Part shown: in pieces, positions 62,440 to 64,000 of the stretch
Position numbering within the stretch: position 1 is the first letter of the stretch
How the letters are laid out: each line of letters starts with the position of its first letter
Source of the DNA: SZUA-442 sp963759175
GTDB taxonomy: Bacteria > Actinomycetota > Acidimicrobiia > Spongiisociales > UBA5794
DNA: 64,000 nucleotides
Assembly: GCA_963759175.1 (NCBI GenBank)
Contig: CAVWXP010000017.1
Span: 1 to 64,000, forward strand
Reading direction: 5' to 3'
Translations under genes and position numbers: made by a program
Notes under the pieces: generated by a model
Told to the model about the DNA's origin: nothing
Seen by the model: the letters and a program-made list of their open reading frames with translations, nothing else
Databases searched by the model: none

Positions 62440-63030
62440 TCAGCGGTCGATGCGGGTGCGCTTGAACTCGTTGAGGTCCGACCACTCGAGCATCTCGATG
62501 ACGCGCCGCAGGTCGTCCGACCGGTGACGTTGCATGAGGCGAACGAAGACGGCTTCGCGCCCAGCGATGAACGTCGGCACGCCGAACACCGCATACTCCT
62601 CGACGAGGCGCGTGTGTTCATCACGAAGCACCTTCATCGGGACGCCGCCTCGGACGACGGCCTCGATGGCGTCGGCGTCGAGGCCGATGCCGGAAACGAT
62701 CGTCCGGAGGACGTCGGGGTCGTTGAGGTCGGCGCCTTCGTCGTGCCGTGCCGAGAAGACCGCAGCATGGAATGCCAGAAAGTCGGCCGGCATGGTGTCG
62801 CGCACGGCCAGGGACCACAGCAGGGCCAGCACGCCACTCCCGGCGGGGACATCGGGGTCGGTGTCCCACACGGCGCGGCTTCCCTCCGGCAGGCTGTTCT
62901 GGTGCAGGGAGAAGGGAGCGAACGTGACGTCGTAGTCCGCGCCACTCTCGAGGTCGGTGATCAGCGTCTCGTTCGCGATCCGGGCAAAGGGACACAGGTA
63001 GTCGTACGTGATGGTGAACGAGGTCGTCAT
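62440..63030 (-). CDS. DsbA-family thioredoxin-like protein with single active-site Cys
   Basis: 196 aa. Begins MTTSFTITYDYLCPFARIAN, so the CXXC of DsbA/FrnE is reduced to C-P-F-A; cis-proline loop FGVPTFIAG is present. A helical insertion sits between, as in FrnE and 2-hydroxychromene-2-carboxylate isomerase. Cytoplasmic (no signal). It may be a glutathione- or mycothiol-linked isomerase or a reductase. TACCTT 7 nt before ATG 63030. Confidence 0.8.
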   Translation of the reverse strand: MTTSFTITYDYLCPFARIANETLITDLESGADYDVTFAPFSLHQNSLPEGSRAVWDTDPDVPAGSGVLALLWSLAVRDTMPADFLAFHAAVFSARHDEGADLNDPDVLRTIVSGIGLDADAIEAVVRGGVPMKVLRDEHTRLVEEYAVFGVPTFIAGREAVFVRLMQRHRSDDLRRVIEMLEWSDLNEFKRTRIDR

Positions 63031-63061
63031 GGGAGGGAAGGTAACGGTGTCCGACGGATCG

Positions 63062-63568
63062 TCAGACGACGAGGGCGTACATGGCGACGCGGCCGAGATG
63101 GTCGGCGCACGAACGGCAGGAAGCCTCCCATCCGGCGAACCGGAACCCGCTCGCCTCGGCGACATCGATGGATGCGGCATTGTCGGGGTGGATCCGGAGT
63201 TCGAGGCGACCGGCACCGATGAACTGCGAAGCCCACATGATCGTGCCGGAGAGCGCCTCCGTCGCGAACCCCTGACGGCGCGCCTCTGAGGCGATCCAGT
63301 ACGAGATCTCCGTTGCATCTTCGAGTCGCTCGATCCCGAGGCACCCCACGGGATCGTCGGCACCACCGCGCACGATCGCGGACCACCGAATCGATGATTC
63401 CACGTCGACGTCGACGTGGCTGGCGAGCCACTCCCCGACCGAGGGGACGCGGTCCTCCCTCGTCCACTGGAGCACCTCGTCGTCCATCGCCGCGAGGTAC
63501 CAGGCTGCATCCTCACGACGCCACGGCCTGATGGCCAGTCGCTCGGTGGTGAAGGCGACGACATCCAT
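63062..63568 (-). CDS. GNAT acetyltransferase (RimJ/RimL type)
   Basis: 168 aa. LAIRPWRREDAAWYLAAMDD at the start and the acetyl-CoA loop ASEARRQGFATEALSG, followed by LELRIHPDNAASIDVAEASG. Acceptor unknown. TAGCGT 6 nt before ATG 63568 (leaderless). Confidence 0.85.
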   Translation of the reverse strand: MDVVAFTTERLAIRPWRREDAAWYLAAMDDEVLQWTREDRVPSVGEWLASHVDVDVESSIRWSAIVRGGADDPVGCLGIERLEDATEISYWIASEARRQGFATEALSGTIMWASQFIGAGRLELRIHPDNAASIDVAEASGFRFAGWEASCRSCADHLGRVAMYALVV

Positions 63569-63626
63569 GCCGCAACGCTACTCGGATCGACCCGACCCCA
63601 TCCGAACTCGAACCAACCCATAATTC

Positions 63627-63643
63627 CCTAGTGACGGACTAGG
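63627..63643 (+). promoter_or_regulatory. Palindrome at -35 of the sqr-like gene
   Basis: CCTAGT-GACGG-ACTAGG: 6-bp arms, 5-bp spacer. Overlaps the -35 region for the TATACT -10 at 63663-63668. Same layout as the hoxE operator. Confidence 0.55.
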
Positions 63644-63650
63644 CAATAAG

Positions 63651-63664
63651 TACCCATGGGGGTA
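63651..63664 (+). promoter_or_regulatory. CsoR/CstR-like operator overlapping -10
   Basis: TACCC-ATGG-GGGTA. CsoR-family repressors, including the persulfide sensor CstR that controls sqr genes in some bacteria, bind TACCC..GGGTA palindromes. Position over the -10 fits repression. Confidence 0.5.
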
Positions 63665-63704
63665 TACTCGCCGTGAAGGCACATCACCGCGAAAGGATCC
63701 CCAG

Positions 63705-64000
63705 GTGCGACGAGTACTGATACTCGGTGCCGGTACTGCCGGCACCATGGTGGCGAACAAGCTCAGCGAGAAGCTCGATGACGGGTGGTCGATCACCATC
63801 GTCGACCAGGACGAGACGCACTACTACCAACCGGGGTACCTCTTCATCCCGTTCGGCATCTACAGCCCGTCGGACGTCGTCAAGCCGAAGGTGGATTTCC
63901 TCCCGCCTCGCGCCGAGATCGTCGTGGGCGAGATCGACCTCATCGAAGCCGACGACAATCGGGTGAAGCTCGGCGACGGCACGGTTATCGAGTACGACTA
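63705..64000 (+). CDS. Sulfide:quinone oxidoreductase-like flavoprotein (5' part)
   Basis: First 98 residues before the window ends. FAD-binding VLILGAGTAGTMVANKLSE, then VDQDETHYYQPGYLFIPFGI, which matches the N-terminal region of SQR and related NADH dehydrogenase-II-type flavoproteins. SQR oxidises sulfide to persulfide/polysulfide and reduces quinone. GAAAGGA precedes GTG 63705. The catalytic cysteines lie beyond the edge, so SQR function is likely but not shown. Confidence 0.75.
   Translation, partial: MRRVLILGAGTAGTMVANKLSEKLDDGWSITIVDQDETHYYQPGYLFIPFGIYSPSDVVKPKVDFLPPRAEIVVGEIDLIEADDNRVKLGDGTVIEYD

Overview
This is 64 kb of high-GC actinobacterial chromosome. F420-dependent enzymes (a luciferase-like oxidoreductase and a Ddn-type reductase), a mycothiol-type maleylpyruvate isomerase family protein, DUF4214 and FGNPGD-repeat secreted proteins, and many start codons placed directly behind a TAnnnT -10 box all fit Actinomycetota, most likely class Acidimicrobiia. 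No rRNA, tRNA, IS element, phage or CRISPR array was recognised.

Layout. 1-4 kb: glutamate dehydrogenase 5' end, recQ (frameshifted), a Nudix hydrolase and a glycosyltransferase. 4-9.4 kb: a complete bidirectional NAD-coupled [NiFe]-hydrogenase operon, hoxEFUYH plus maturation protease, on the minus strand. 9.5-13.7 kb: an oxidoreductase, a polar amino-acid ABC importer and tam. 13.8-24.8 kb: secreted and membrane proteins, a phytoene-desaturase-like flavoprotein, an acyl-CoA dehydrogenase, malic enzyme and an M13 peptidase. 24.8-31.5 kb: a two-component system with two matching tandem 11-bp operators, a cyclopropane synthase-type methyltransferase, F420 enzymes, a zincin-like protein and SoxR with a SoxR box. 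31.5-34.4 kb: RarD, a HisA-like isomerase, a solitary IF-1, and between the last two a candidate structured RNA gene flanked by heptanucleotide repeats. 34.5-42.9 kb: a universal-stress-protein operon divergent from a complete Mrp Na+/H+ antiporter operon with an unusual order (A-B-C-D-F-GE, with MrpG and MrpE fused). Paralogous winged-helix regulators sit on both sides. 43-64 kb: small membrane proteins, a DMT transporter, an MpaB-like oxygenase, two ABC export systems, a PadR locus, an L,D-transpeptidase, a secreted sugar dehydrogenase, a degenerate histidine kinase, hydrolases, and the start of a sulfide:quinone-oxidoreductase-like gene.

Three signals cut across the window. (1) About seventeen genes have a TAnnnT hexamer 6-7 nt before the start codon and no Shine-Dalgarno, which points to widespread leaderless transcription. 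(2) Six or seven genes in the first 31 kb carry single-base frameshifts, mostly in or beside short G/C runs, while none was seen after 31 kb. This suggests uncorrected consensus errors or clustered decay. (3) Three copies of a palindromic element with arms GTTCTTGCG..CGCAAGAAC sit at gene 3' ends, and two of them supply the stop codon.

Possible links between loci: the hox and sqr promoters share a CYTAGT-N5-ACTARG palindrome, so hydrogenase and sulfide oxidation may share a redox regulator. The two-component system has its own site upstream of itself and another upstream of the membrane-protein pair that follows it.
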